Below the pieces are notes generated by a model that did no database searches, was not told the DNA's origin, and saw only the letters and a list, made by a program, of their open reading frames with translations. From contig JAWZYU010000019.1 of assembly GCA_038380435.1 (NCBI GenBank), positions 17,881,801 to 17,945,800 of the forward strand: a DNA stretch of 64,000 nt, read 5' to 3'. Origin of the DNA: Ryuthela nishihirai. Its lineage: Eukaryota > Arthropoda > Arachnida > Araneae > Heptathelidae. Below, piece by piece: positions 32,291 through 42,981 of the stretch (positions within the stretch are counted from its first letter, which is position 1; each line of letters starts with the position of its first letter). A program made the translations under genes and the position numbers.

Positions 32291-33146
32291 TTTTAGTGGT
32301 GTATTAAAACTTTTTAACTCGTTTTTCATCCTGCTCTTTTCATTGTTCAGAAATCATCACGTGAATGGCCACAAAATAAGTTTTCAAGATCCATAAACAA
32401 AGAAGTCACTGAATTCCTTTATTCTCTATCTTCCTACTACGCTTCTACCTATATCCGAAGTTAATATAAACAATTGGTAATAATAAATTAAAAAATTACA
32501 TTTTAATGAAATAGAGAATTAATTATCATTTTTTTCCTTACTAGATTTCCAGCGAGATAATTCTTTTCACGTCACCAAAAGTGAAGTAGATCCCCTTGCA
32601 TCCAGTTCTCTTCCAAGTGGCTCTTCCAGCATCCCAACTTCTGCTCCTTCTGTTCCAGTCTCCCCCTCCTCCTCCTCCTCCACCACCACCATCCTTCGAG
32701 ATCAGACTCCTCCAAAGGCAACAGCTTCCTCTCCTTGTGCTTTCCATTCAAGTTCTTACCTCGCAGAAGGTGACTGGTTTTGTAGTTTGCTTACTTTGTT
32801 TCCGCTTTTCTAATAACATGCAACAAAATGGGCCAAGTGATGCAAACGAGCCCGTAAAAAATAAAGGGGGGGGGGGGACAAGAGACTGTATTTCGATTGT
32901 AGTCTAACCTTTTCCCTCCTTTTTAGAGCTCTTTAAAACATTTCTTGAAAAATGCGTGAAATATGCATAAGTTTAATGATTTTTGCCTATATCTTTACTA
33001 GCGTTATGAAACCTTGACTTCTCCCACTACCACTATCAGATTTGACCTTGCTATACAGCCGTATCAAATCATTATAAAGCTCAAGAGTAAAGAGATACAG
33101 ATTACTTCTAAGTATAGAATTCAAGAAATATTTTTACTCAAAACAT
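32291..33146. other. Unassigned sequence with simple repeats
   Basis: It holds a CTC/CCA triplet tract at about 32665-32692 and a run of 12 G at 32866-32877. The open frames here are products of the triplet tract. Confidence 0.45.
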
Positions 33147-33472
33147 GGGTTGAGTTGTTTGGGTTGTTTTATCTCTGAGTTGCACTTTTGTGCACACAAT
33201 AGGCTAAATGGCCAGGTTACGATGTTCACGAGGGCTCAGAGAAGGTTGGGCCCACAGGACAGTTGTTAGGAGACAGAAGGTAACCTCTCATAACGGCCAA
33301 CCAGCATGTTCTTTAACGTGCACAGGTATGGTTCTCCCACACATGGGCCCACGGCTTAACATCCCATCTGATGGAAGCGACCTTTCCAAGCCCATCGTTG
33401 TCCCCTAATCTGGGAACTGAAGATTACAAGCCTGGCTAGCTGCCAACTGAGCCACCCCCACCCCAATCTCAA
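33147..33472 (-). mobile_element. SINE1 copy
   Basis: The minus strand carries the head (GGGGGTGGCTCAGTTGGCAG), a degraded B box, and the whole body to AAACAACCCAAACAACTC. Internal small deletions give 326 bp. Confidence 0.85.
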
Positions 33473-33479
33473 AACATAA

Positions 33480-34030
33480 GTTTCCCCCTGAGCGATACTC
33501 AAACCCACATCTCCTGAATACATTCCAGGTGTTCTAACCACTATACCATCAACAGCTAGTTTTTTATCCGGACAATTATGACTATAGATTATCCCATTTT
33601 GTCGCTGTTCGTAGCGCCATCTGTGATTTGGAACGTGAAACATTTGAACATTGCAACAAATTTTTCCCTTGGGGCATATATAGAAATGTTTATCGTTCTC
33701 GATCATAGATGGCGCCAAGAGCGCGAAAAATTGTAATGATTTATAGGCACCATTGTGAGAAAAATGAAGAAGCTGCTGATAACTGAGTGGTTAGAACACC
33801 TGGCATTCAACGTTCTCTCTCATTTTTGGAGATAGTGCCTGAAGAAGAATTTCTTCGTGCGCCGGGCTGTTGGGTTCATCTTTTGCGAACTTTCGTACAC
33901 GGAGAATGATGGATCTGCGCGAGGCCCATCTTGGCAGTGTCTTCGCATCGTAGAGGGAACGTTGTTGGCATGTAAATATACAGAAGACGTGGGTTCGAGT
34001 TTCACTCAGGGCAAAACTTGTTTTTTCAGA
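33480..34030. mobile_element. Pair of inverted tRNA-like repeats (family 4)
   Basis: On the minus strand at 33480-33552: GGTATAGTGGTTAGAACACC, an anticodon-like stem CCTGG/TCAGG, then GTGGGTTTGAGTATCGCTC. On the plus strand at 33776-33812, continuing at 33962-34015: ACTGAGTGGTTAGAACACCT, and GTGGGTTCGAGTTTCACTCA. The plus copy is interrupted by about 150 bp of unrelated sequence, with GGCAT near both junctions. They are probably tRNA-derived SINE heads rather than functional tRNAs, because the stems are imperfect. Confidence 0.5.
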
Positions 34031-34451
34031 AAAAATATATAATTCTTTAGAGAGCTTTCAAAGCGAAATAGTGAATGTCCTTCATTTGTAAAATATTTTT
34101 TTTTTCGAAAAATGACACCAAAGATAATTTGAATGTCCAAAATTCATATATCATGTATTTCAATGCATGCTATTTGAAGAATTTGAATAGTCAAGAGAAA
34201 AATCAATCATCCTGGAACTTTATGCAATATTACATTGCATAAAGCATTATTACAAATGTAATAATACATTATTTATGCAATATTACATTTGTTTCTAATC
34301 TATAAAAATTCAATTATTTTAGCCAAAACCAGAACTAATACAAAACGTGTCCAGAACACGTACGTATTTACTTCCTAAAACAAAAAAAAAGTTGCGCTTT
34401 CCAACTTCCCCGGAGTTAAAAGGCGACAACTCCCACATTGTATATCCCTTT
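34031..34451. other. AT-rich spacer beside the LINE
   Basis: Small repeats of ATGCAATATTACAT in both orientations lie at about 34222-34290. No gene. Confidence 0.4.
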
Positions 34452-34486
34452 CATCATCATCATCATCATCCTCAAGCAGCCATGGG

Positions 34487-37072
34487 CTACGGAGGTCCAA
34501 CCAGACCGTGCAATTTAGTTCTCCAAGCAAGTCTATCCTGAGCTACATCTACTGCATCTGGCCACTGCACACCAATTCTAACAAGGTCCTGTTTGACATT
34601 GTCTGCCCACCGCATCCTAGGTCTCCCCTTCTTTCTGAGGCCTTTAGGCACACTGTTCATAACCCTATTCGCCAATCTATAATTATTCATACGGGCAATA
34701 TGGCCAAACCAACGGAGTCTCTCTCTGCACAATATGCTGCTTAAAGGAGGTTGCAAACTCCTTTTCCTAATCTCATCATTAGTTACAAAGTTGAACCACC
34801 TAATGCCCAAGATACTGCGTAAGCATCTGGAATCAAAAGCATCTAGTTTCCTGTTATCTTGTTTACAAAGTGTCCAAGTTTCACTACCATAACTAACCCT
34901 AGAAAGAACCAAACTATTATACAGTCTAATTTTAGTCTTTAGGTGTATACGCCTATTTCTCCACACTCTCCATAGATTCTTAAAAGTCCCAGCAGCAATC
35001 CCTATTCGTCTGTTAATCTCATGCCGCACATCACCATTATCTGTTACATAGCTCCCAAGATAATTAAACTGTGACACCTGCTCAAGACTGCAACCATTCA
35101 GATTAACTGAATCACAGCCTGCCTGACCAATTTTCATCACTTTAGTTTTCTCTCTGTTTATAACCAAACCTACTCTACTACCAGTCTCATCAACAGCTCG
35201 AATGAAAGAGTTCATCTCATCAACATCATTTGCCAAAAGGGCTAAATCATCAGCATAATCTAAATCAGAAATTTTCGTATCTCCAGCCCATTTAAGGCCA
35301 AAATCTTTCCCTTGAAGTGAATTTCGCAGAACATAATCAATAACCAAGCTAAAGAGAAAAGGAGACAAAATGCACCCTTGTCGAACACCAGAAGTAATGC
35401 TAAACCAATTGCTACAAGCCTTACCAACTCTCACACACGACTCAGTGTTATTATAGAGAGCTTTCATAATGTTAACTAACTTGTCTGGTATACCATATGA
35501 TCTCACAATCAACCACAAATTATGACGATCAACAGAGTCGAAAGCCTTTTTGAAATCAACAAAGCTAGCAACCAAAGGTTTCTGAAACTCTAAACATTTC
35601 TCAAGAATCTGCCTAAGTGAAAATATCTGATCTACACATCCCCTACCACTTCTGAATCCACATTGCTCATCACGCAATTGCCTGTCAACCAGATTCTTAA
35701 TTCTATTAAGCACAATCATGGAAAGAACTTTACCTGGAACAGAGAGTAGGCTGATACCCCTATAGTTATCACAAGAACTGCGATCACCTTTTTTGAAAAT
35801 AGGGATAACAATAGCTCTGGTAAAATCCTTAGGAACCATGCCTTTATCATAAAAGAGATTCAGAATTTCAGTCATCCAAGTGGTAACCGAAACATTCCCA
35901 GCTCTGAGCATTTCTGTAGTAATTTCATCTACCCCTGGGGATTTATGAAGTTTAAGTTTAGAAACAGCCAAAATAACTTCAGGTTGTGTTATAGGGCCAA
36001 CATTAAAGCCACCAATGCACCTATCATCATTGCAAACAATGGGAGTAGAACTAACTACATTGTTTAGAACATCACTGAAATGCTCAGCCCACCTAGCCAT
36101 GACAGAATCTTCCCCTTCTATAACCTTACCTTGTTTATCCTTCAATCCTTGTATGCCAGTCCGTTTTCTACCACACAAAACATTAACTATCTGGTACAGC
36201 TCTCTGCTGTTGTGCTGTCTAACTGCTTCCTCGGCTTTGTCAGCCAAACCATCAAGCCAAAGATTCTTATCAGCAGCTAACTGATCCTTTACAAGTTTAT
36301 TAAGGTCTCTGTAATGCTTTCTATTAGGACTAGTAGGGTATTGATTAAGGGCATTCCTGCAGTTCTTTCTTTCCGAAATAAGCTCAAGTGCCTTATCACT
36401 CAGATAATTTTGCCTCTTCTGCTCCTTTTTTCCTAAAAGAGTACTGTTAGTGTCCAAAAAAGCCTGTTTAAAATGATCCCATTCTTCCTCAACTTCAGTA
36501 GTAAGCAAACCATGACTGTCATAATGACTAAGTAACCTATCATGGTAAGCTTTGGCTATAACAGGATCTTTCAGAGCTTCAGTATTAAAAGTAAATTTTT
36601 TAACCCTAGCACAACACTTTTTAAGTTTAAGTTGCAACACACTTTTAACAAGGTAATGGTCAGATCCAATTTCAGCTCCCCTATATGCCCTGGTATTTCT
36701 AACAGAACTAACCCATTTGCTGTTAATTAATATATAATCAATCATATTCCTATGCAGCCCATCAGGTGAAACCCATGTGTATTTATGTATGTCGCGGTGT
36801 TTGTAATAAGTGTTAGTTATTCTGAATCCATTGAGTCTACTTACCTGTAGGAGACGTTGCCCATTGCTATTGCAGCTACCAATACCAAAAGGGCCTATTA
36901 CTCCTCCCCAAAGGTCAGAGTCAGTACCAACTTTGGCATTGAAGTCACCAAGAACAAGGGTAATATCTCCTTTCTTGACAGAATTCAAAATATCCTGAAG
37001 TTGCCCATAAAACCTATCCTTCTCATCCTCATCGGCATCCTCAGTGGGGGCATAACAGCAGATAACATTCAA
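34487..37072 (-). CDS. LINE polyprotein: endonuclease C-terminus, reverse transcriptase, C-terminal domain
   Basis: An open 861-codon frame. Residues about 35-50 hold VLGDFNAKVG and about 137 GSDHYLVKS, the Asp/Asn and Asp-His catalytic motifs of the apurinic-like endonuclease. A linker of about 200 residues follows. Reverse transcriptase blocks then appear in order: FKKGDRSSCDNYRGISLL (about 430), FVDFKKAFDSVD (motif A, about 507), GVRQGCILSPFLFSL (about 570) and DLDYADDLALL (motif C, about 607). The C-terminal part has GSETWTLCKQDNRKLDAF, LRWFGHIARMNN (about 789) and GRPRMRWADNVKQDL (about 817). The N-terminal endonuclease third lies in the adjacent frame (37069-37497). The protein would perform target-primed reverse transcription. 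All seen catalytic residues are intact. Confidence 0.9.
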   Translation of the reverse strand: MNVICCYAPTEDADEDEKDRFYGQLQDILNSVKKGDITLVLGDFNAKVGTDSDLWGGVIGPFGIGSCNSNGQRLLQVSRLNGFRITNTYYKHRDIHKYTWVSPDGLHRNMIDYILINSKWVSSVRNTRAYRGAEIGSDHYLVKSVLQLKLKKCCARVKKFTFNTEALKDPVIAKAYHDRLLSHYDSHGLLTTEVEEEWDHFKQAFLDTNSTLLGKKEQKRQNYLSDKALELISERKNCRNALNQYPTSPNRKHYRDLNKLVKDQLAADKNLWLDGLADKAEEAVRQHNSRELYQIVNVLCGRKRTGIQGLKDKQGKVIEGEDSVMARWAEHFSDVLNNVVSSTPIVCNDDRCIGGFNVGPITQPEVILAVSKLKLHKSPGVDEITTEMLRAGNVSVTTWMTEILNLFYDKGMVPKDFTRAIVIPIFKKGDRSSCDNYRGISLLSVPGKVLSMIVLNRIKNLVDRQLRDEQCGFRSGRGCVDQIFSLRQILEKCLEFQKPLVASFVDFKKAFDSVDRHNLWLIVRSYGIPDKLVNIMKALYNNTESCVRVGKACSNWFSITSGVRQGCILSPFLFSLVIDYVLRNSLQGKDFGLKWAGDTKISDLDYADDLALLANDVDEMNSFIRAVDETGSRVGLVINREKTKVMKIGQAGCDSVNLNGCSLEQVSQFNYLGSYVTDNGDVRHEINRRIGIAAGTFKNLWRVWRNRRIHLKTKIRLYNSLVLSRVSYGSETWTLCKQDNRKLDAFDSRCLRSILGIRWFNFVTNDEIRKRSLQPPLSSILCRERLRWFGHIARMNNYRLANRVMNSVPKGLRKKGRPRMRWADNVKQDLVRIGVQWPDAVDVAQDRLAWRTKLHGLVGPP

Positions 37073-37497
37073 GTCTTTAACGCTGTCTGAAATTTTGCTG
37101 TAAGAAACCTTTCATTAATGCACTCATATCCTAGAAGAGCATCACTAGCGTGTCTGCTGAGAAGCAGACCCACGCCTTGGTGATGCTTTTTGTCGTCCCT
37201 CCCTGAAAAGAGAAATTTAAAATTATTTTTAAGAATCTGACCTTTATCTGTCCATCTGGTCTCTTGCAAGCCGAGAATATCTAAATTATAACGGTGGAAT
37301 TCTTGTGTGAGGACATCAAGAGAAAAAGCTCTGTGCAGAGTCCTCACATTCCAACTACCTATGGAGAGAAAATGGTTAGTGGGATGTTTAAAGAAACTAT
37401 GTTTATTGAGAGAGGGAATGCCGACAATATCAAACAGCCCCCTAATCGCAGACATGGGGCAAAGACCCGTTCCCCCACTACTAAAGGCTGAAGCCAT
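37069..37497 (-). CDS. LINE polyprotein N-terminus (endonuclease first half), split by frameshift
   Basis: An open 142-codon frame starting MASAFSSGGTGLCPMSAIRG, the same start as in the other LINE copies. It includes GSWNVRTLH (the conserved Asn) and LGLQETRW (the catalytic Glu), then VGLLLSRHASDALLGYE. After TAKFQT the frame leaves the family sequence because this copy has one base fewer than copy C (TTTCAGACAGCG versus TTTCAGACAAGC). It overlaps the 861-codon frame by four bases. Most likely a single mutation inactivated an otherwise complete ORF. A programmed frameshift is less likely, since copy C has the frame closed up at this position. Confidence 0.85.
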   Translation of the reverse strand: MASAFSSGGTGLCPMSAIRGLFDIVGIPSLNKHSFFKHPTNHFLSIGSWNVRTLHRAFSLDVLTQEFHRYNLDILGLQETRWTDKGQILKNNFKFLFSGRDDKKHHQGVGLLLSRHASDALLGYECINERFLTAKFQTALKT

Positions 37498-38045
37498 CTA
37501 CACTGGAAGACTTCCTCTAATGTAGAATTTGACGATGCCAATAGAAGCAAAGAGTTCAGGTGCCTGCGATGACTTCTGCTCAGGATTATCCACCAGCTGA
37601 TAAACATATCCTGTGGATCTATTCACTTGGGGCTGTCAACCCACAAACAAAAAGAAAACACAGCGGAAGATTTTCCCTCCACAGAAGCCCACCAGTGCAG
37701 CAAAATCAGGATCCATAATCAAGCTCAGAGCCATATATCTGTCCAGTCCAGTAGGTTTATATGGTCAGCACCAGGACCCTGTGTGGTTGACCACTCCTCA
37801 GCAGGGTAGAAAAAAAAAGAAAAGTAGCCATAGTTGTCCAGATCAGTAGGCCACACTAATCTGGCAGCCCTCCCCTTCCGTTCACTTCCACAAGAGAGTA
37901 TCTCTTTTGAAAGTTACTAACGGTCCGCACCACGAGAAGGCGGGGTTGGACATTAGGTGCTAGGCCTGGCCGGTTCTATGCATCATCACAGGGGATTGGT
38001 GCATAGCTCTCCTTCCAGTGACTACCTAGCTACCATTTACAGACC

Positions 38046-38345
38046 GTATATCGCCCATCATAATCTACCATTAATCCTTTGGATACCAAGCTGTCTGAAT
38101 ACTCCTATCGCCACGATCCAGCTTACCGGCCGAGAGTTTTCAGCATTGCTTTCCCTCTCTGAACGATTAGCAATGAGAATGGCAATGAGGGATTAACGGA
38201 GGCAAAAGGGGCGTCGTCAACCATTCCCTGGGGGAGCTATAAAGTGTCACTGACAATATTCGCTTGCATCCCGTTGTACAGTGTGAGTTCGGTAGTTATT
38301 TCCACCAGAGGCAAAGCTGGGTAGGGGAGTAAGAGCGAAGCTTGT
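38046..38345 (+). promoter_or_regulatory. GC-richer block with TATA-like box
   Basis: GGAGCTATAAAGTGTCACTG at about 38232 looks like a TATA box in a locally GC-rich, non-repetitive block next to the LINE's upstream end. No downstream gene was recognised, so this is only a possible orphan promoter. Confidence 0.2.
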
Positions 38346-39410
38346 AGGGAAGTTGGATCTAACACTGCGAAATATTTCTGCTAGTGGATTGTTTATCTTT
38401 ACGATTTCCAGATTATTGTTTTAACGCTTACTATATCTTTATCAGAAGAGAAATGGCATTCATATTTTCGTAACATTTATTTTTTTTCTCTTAAAATATT
38501 TTTAACATTTTTTTTAATTTAAAAATGTGATAATTTTAAGAATTATATGTTTTAACTTCATGGCGATAGAGAACTTCACAAATTTTCCAAATGAGTGTGG
38601 TAGTGGGAAAAGGAAATAGGGAAGTAAAATATTTAGTAACGCTCCTATTATCATAAATTAATGGGCAAATTATATCTTTAGAAATTAATATTTTAAAAGC
38701 TTTTTAAACGTTACTTGTCCTACACTATTTTCGATTAGTATAATATATAATATAAAAAAGACATTTTTCCCTTTTTGCTCACCATAAAATTTTCAATCTA
38801 GTAAGTTATTAGTTTTTTAGACAGCTTAATTTTTGGTCAACATTTAAACAAAATATTTAATCCACTTGCAAATTGCTCTGACATTTGGGAAAAATCATAA
38901 TACCATGGAATAGATAAGTAGTTATCAACTTTTTCTAAGCCAAAGACAAACGCAAAAGAGAAAAATATTGGGCAAAAGAGAAAAATATTGGGCAAAAGTT
39001 TAAAATCGAGAGCTATATTTTTTTGAAAACAATATGAGCCTCATTTTTTTCCCTAAAGCTGGATTATTGAAACATTAAGGTTTTTAAGAGTAAAAGTCTT
39101 TGCAAGATTAATTTCATACATTTATATGAAATGTATGAAATTAATCTTGCAAAGACTTTATGTGAAATTATTTTATGAATATTTCAAATTTCTTTCTTTC
39201 CGCTGTTTACAATGGAGTAAAATAAAATAAAATTTTTGTGGGCAGGATTTGTTTTCTGCATCTTTTTGTGGTATAATAAAAATGAAAAATAAATTTAAAA
39301 AACTGGCCTACCTATAAACACCTTAAAACTTAGACAATAAACCTGAAATATATGGATAGTGCAATCAGTCACTGAGTTCGTATTCCCTTCAAAAGAAGAT
39401 AGTTAGCCCG
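38346..39410. other. AT-rich sequence with hairpin and short tandem repeat
   Basis: Apart from a two-copy 22-bp repeat (CAAAAGAGAAAAATATTGGG units at about 38949-38992) and the hairpin at 39093-39159, nothing was recognised. Confidence 0.5.
39093..39159. repeat. Perfect 31-bp inverted repeat, 5-nt loop
   Basis: The arm starting AAAGTCTTTGCAAGATTAAT (39093-39123) is exactly complementary to 39129-39159 around ATATG. Confidence 0.97.
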
Positions 39411-40900
39411 CAAGGCCGGATTTAGCTTCAAGACGATCCAAGAATTTCGTTTCAGTGGGAGGGAGATTGTTTTGGGGAGGTCCGAGATTTTTGTTTTGAG
39501 AAGAGTGCGAAAATTCAGTTTCGGGAAATCTCACTTGTGTATGATTTCTCATTTGCCAAAATAATAGTATGAGATTTTATATTTTTTTAAATTTAATATT
39601 TTAGTGCCGGACATGAAATTAAAGACTGAAATAAAATTATGTAAAGACAAGTGTTTTGGATTTCAAAGCGGTAATGAAGTTTGAGATTTAGTATGACAGC
39701 TGGAGGTTCGAAGGGGGGGGGGGCGAACTTTTCAGGAGCGTGGGTTTCTAGGCACTTCTTTGGAATTACTCTTGTTGAATAGGTAAATTGGCGCTTTATC
39801 TCACATTGTAGTAAATGCGAATTCAATGACTGATTACATCAATATTCTTTAGGTTTATTTTGTATGTTTTGAGCGTATGTAGGAAGAAGGTACTTTAACG
39901 AAAGCCATCTCAAACAATAAAATCAAATATAAAAATTTTAACTCAACTCTAATATTATATCAAAGAATTTTTAACAGCTGCAGAAGCTCCAATCTCCAAA
40001 ATACGTTCGTGTTATCTATTCTTCATTTCCTTTTCGTTTAGCGCAAACATCTGAGTCATACCAGATGAAGTTAGAACTGAAAGGTCCAGGATCAAAGCTA
40101 CCTCACCGTGCTGCAAATTTGCCAATAAGCTAATAGTAGTGTATTCGCAGGATAATACCCCCCACAGACAGTGCTTTGCCCCTATGACGTCACACATCCG
40201 CTTACGTCATAGGTACATTATAAGCAATTATTTTTTTTAATTCCTTATAGGCAAAATATTTGCATCATCACATTTGCTTCTTACACGTGCATGTTTTTGT
40301 TTTTATTAATTCGTTTAATTATATGACTTTGTAACAATATCAAAGGCTTTATGTTATTTCGATATGCTCCTCCTATCCCAAGAGAGTACCGTATTTCTTC
40401 GATTCTAAGACGCACTTTTTTCCCACATAAACGTCTCTAAAAACGAAGAACTTAGAATCGATGGCGTCTTAGAATCGCAGAAAAGACGGCTCAGAAGAAT
40501 CAGACTCTGATATTGATTCAGAAGGAAGTGATGAATAGAATACTTACTGATAAATAAGTACTCTTGTTGTTAGTAAATTGAATTCTATTATAATAAAAAT
40601 ATTTGTTAGATATATTTTAGCAATTTATTTATTTTTTATTTCTTAGAATCAAAACTTTTTGTCTGTTGGTGGTGCTGAAATTAAAGTGCGTCTTAGAATC
40701 GAAGAACTACGGTAATACACAGTTCAGGTAGAATTTAACCATAAACTTTAAACATTTCTGTTCCACTGAAGTTAAATTCTCGGAGTCTCCCCCAAAACAA
40801 AATCTCGGACCCCCCTACCGAAACTTAATCTTGCGCACCTGCCTGGTTGGACTATACATCTCTCCCCTCCCTCCTCCGCCGTCCCATAGATCCGGCCTGG
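39411..40900. mobile_element. hAT-like non-autonomous element with long inverted ends
   Basis: The left end CAAGGCCGGATTTAG and, on the opposite strand, CCAGGCCGGATCTAT at the right resemble the CAGGGCCGGATTTA termini common in hAT elements. The similarity continues inward on both sides (GGTCCGAGATTTT and TTTTGGGG blocks near 39478 and 40790). About 1.5 kb with no transposase. A poly-G run (39713-39723) and an unrelated MITE (40387-40714) lie inside. No clean 8-bp duplication was seen. Confidence 0.5.
40387..40714. mobile_element. MITE with about 30-bp TIRs and TA ends
   Basis: TACCGTATTTCTTCGATTCT at the left is mirrored by the right end (opposite strand TACCGTAGTTCTTCGATTCT), followed in both cases by AAGACGCAC. 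TA borders both ends. The terminal motif recurs internally near 40445-40485. A short plus-strand frame inside ends ESDSDIDSEGSDE then stop, reminiscent of the acidic tail of a transposase, so this is probably a deletion derivative of an autonomous element. Confidence 0.75.
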
Positions 40901-42589
40901 GGCCCGGTATACTTAATATAAAGCAATAATAATGTAAAATGGTTTAGAACATATTTTTACCACAAATTTCAAAAAATAGCAAAGACCTTCATTTTCCATT
41001 AATATTTTCCAATCCATATCAATAGTATGTTGAATATTGTTCTCAAAAATGCAACATTTCCACAAATGGCTTATCATTCAATAATTCAAATTCAATATAT
41101 CAATTATAATTTCCAGGTCAGAATATCGTATCTTTGTGATGAGAAGTTTGCGTCGGCACATGCTACTTATGAATAAACAGCAAAAATCACTCTTTGAGCA
41201 GTTGACCAAAATTAGTTAGATGATTCTTCATCTGAATTTCGAGAGAGTCTCAGCTATTTAACGAGTGGGATTGCACAGATAAGTGGAGTTTGAACTGCCA
41301 TAAGGCTCATTTCTCATATTCGATCTAATGCACGTCATGTGATCGACAGTATTCTCGGAGCAGTCAACGCTGTGTCCCATATGGCTTTGGTACGGCAAGC
41401 AGGATAAATATTGATGATGCGGGGCAGTTGGCAACACTAGGCGTACCCAAGTGTGCTTATGTTGGGGGGTGTTAAGGTTGTGGATCTGAGTACCATACGT
41501 TTTTTAATGGAATCTCCAGAAATGAAACACTCAAGCATACAATAAAAGAAATTACAAATAGACCAAAACATGTTAACTCCCATTGAAAGTTTCTGAGTAT
41601 ACCTTTGGCAACGCAGATAACACTTTGTAAATAACTAAGACATCAATTGCGTTGACTTCACTATTGTTATACGTAACAAACCAAGTCGTAGAATAGTGTT
41701 GTACGCAACAGAATAATTCATTACGAAACAATGAAAAATACGTTAACGTTGGAGAAGAGGCCATGTCTCTCTGTTAGAATTGCCTACAACTCCTCGTCGT
41801 CGAGGTCGTTCTCCTTCGCATCCTCATCTAATCAAAGTAGGTCTGAACTTCAATATACCATTTATCTAGTTAGGGAACTTATGTGTTTATGCCGTAGTGA
41901 ATTTATGTTAGTGCATACTTGTTGTATTTGTTTTAGCCAATATCCTTGCTGTTTGTCGAGCGTTGGACGCTCAGAAGATTGGTTACACCGCATTAAGTGC
42001 GGACGTCTGTAAAATCGCGGTGGTAAGAAATGGTAATATATTGGGAGTTAAATGGGGAATAAGATTTCTGTTATTGTTTAAGTATACTTTAGCTCAGGAG
42101 TTATTTGTTATGTGTTCAGTTACATATTATATCTATGTGTTAACCGAGTAGACGGAGATGTGCAAGGCTTACACCCTTGGTAATCCAACCTTCGTTTAGT
42201 CGGTTAACAAGACGTTCAATATACTAAATAGTAAGTAAATATATTCGGGTCGATTTGTAGTAACCCAGGTGGATCTGATTTATACCCTGCATTCACAGAA
42301 ATCGATATTTCATTACATCTGGTCTGGAAATCGTGTTTCAATTATTTTAAACATCTTTCTGTTGTTTATCATTTAACAACAGATAAAAATGCCCAATTAT
42401 TTTTTACCAAATGTTTCGAAATATATTCAATTATGGCAAATTACATTAATAACAATTGCATTAATATTAACAATAATTATATTAGTATTAATAATATTTA
42501 CATTAATATTAATAAAAATGCATTAACCTGTAAATAATGCTTTTCCTTTTCATTGTATATTACATTATTAAAAATAATAAATAATAAAT
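40901..42589. other. Unassigned sequence
   Basis: Short open frames at 41731-42012 and 41963-42151 overlap in different frames and match no family. The region around 42440-42530 is a low-complexity AATATTAAT stretch. Nothing else was recognised. Confidence 0.4.
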
Positions 42590-42622
42590 ACCCTCTCAAG
42601 CAGCTGCTTGCCACAGAGGTCG
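42590..42622 (-). mobile_element. SINE2 3'-end fragment
   Basis: The minus strand reads CCTCTGTGGCAAGCAGCTGC and ends CTTGAGAGGGTATTT, the last 33 bp of SINE2. Confidence 0.8.
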
Positions 42623-42981
42623 AGTACGTACAAATTTTCTGCACAACTTAAACCCACCATAGCACAATTTGCCCATATTTAATTTTATTTCGTTATAGAA
42701 TTTTCTATGATTGATAAATTGTATCCAAGTGCTGCAACTTGAATTGAAATACGAAATTATTTGAAAAATTCCATTTTGTGAATGAGACAATATTGTTTTT
42801 TCGGGTTTAGAAACTTCTGACGTGGAGACTATGTTCGGAATCCCAAAATACATCCACTTCTTCCCTCCCCAGAAAGAGGGGGGGGGGGCGAAATTTTATT
42901 AGTAGAGGAGAATCAATCGTAAGCGTTTTATGCGAAATGAAAGCTTGCGACGTGGAGAGTGAAATCTCATATACTTTAGAG

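Larger units (their letters stand above)
34452..38045 (-). mobile_element. RTE-like LINE, best-preserved copy (copy E)
   Basis: This is a 3.6-kb non-LTR retrotransposon running from the family 5' end at 38045 to a CAT (ATG on its own strand) microsatellite tail at 34452. Short microsatellite tails instead of poly-A are typical of the RTE clade. The 5' UTR is about 550 bp, followed by one long endonuclease-RT frame split by an apparent single-base loss near 37085. GTATATC occurs next to both ends and may be a short target duplication. Every other RTE-like fragment in the window aligns to this copy. Confidence 0.92.

Noticed and set aside
32541..32907. Pro-rich and Gly-rich open frames
   Set aside because: They are produced by a CTC/CCA triplet tract and a poly-G run.
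37060..37100. Programmed frameshift in LINE copy E
   Set aside because: No slippery heptamer is apparent, and copy C has the additional base that keeps the two frames joined.
38346..39410. Gene downstream of the TATA-like box at 38232
   Set aside because: No open frame or exon with coding character follows for more than 1 kb.
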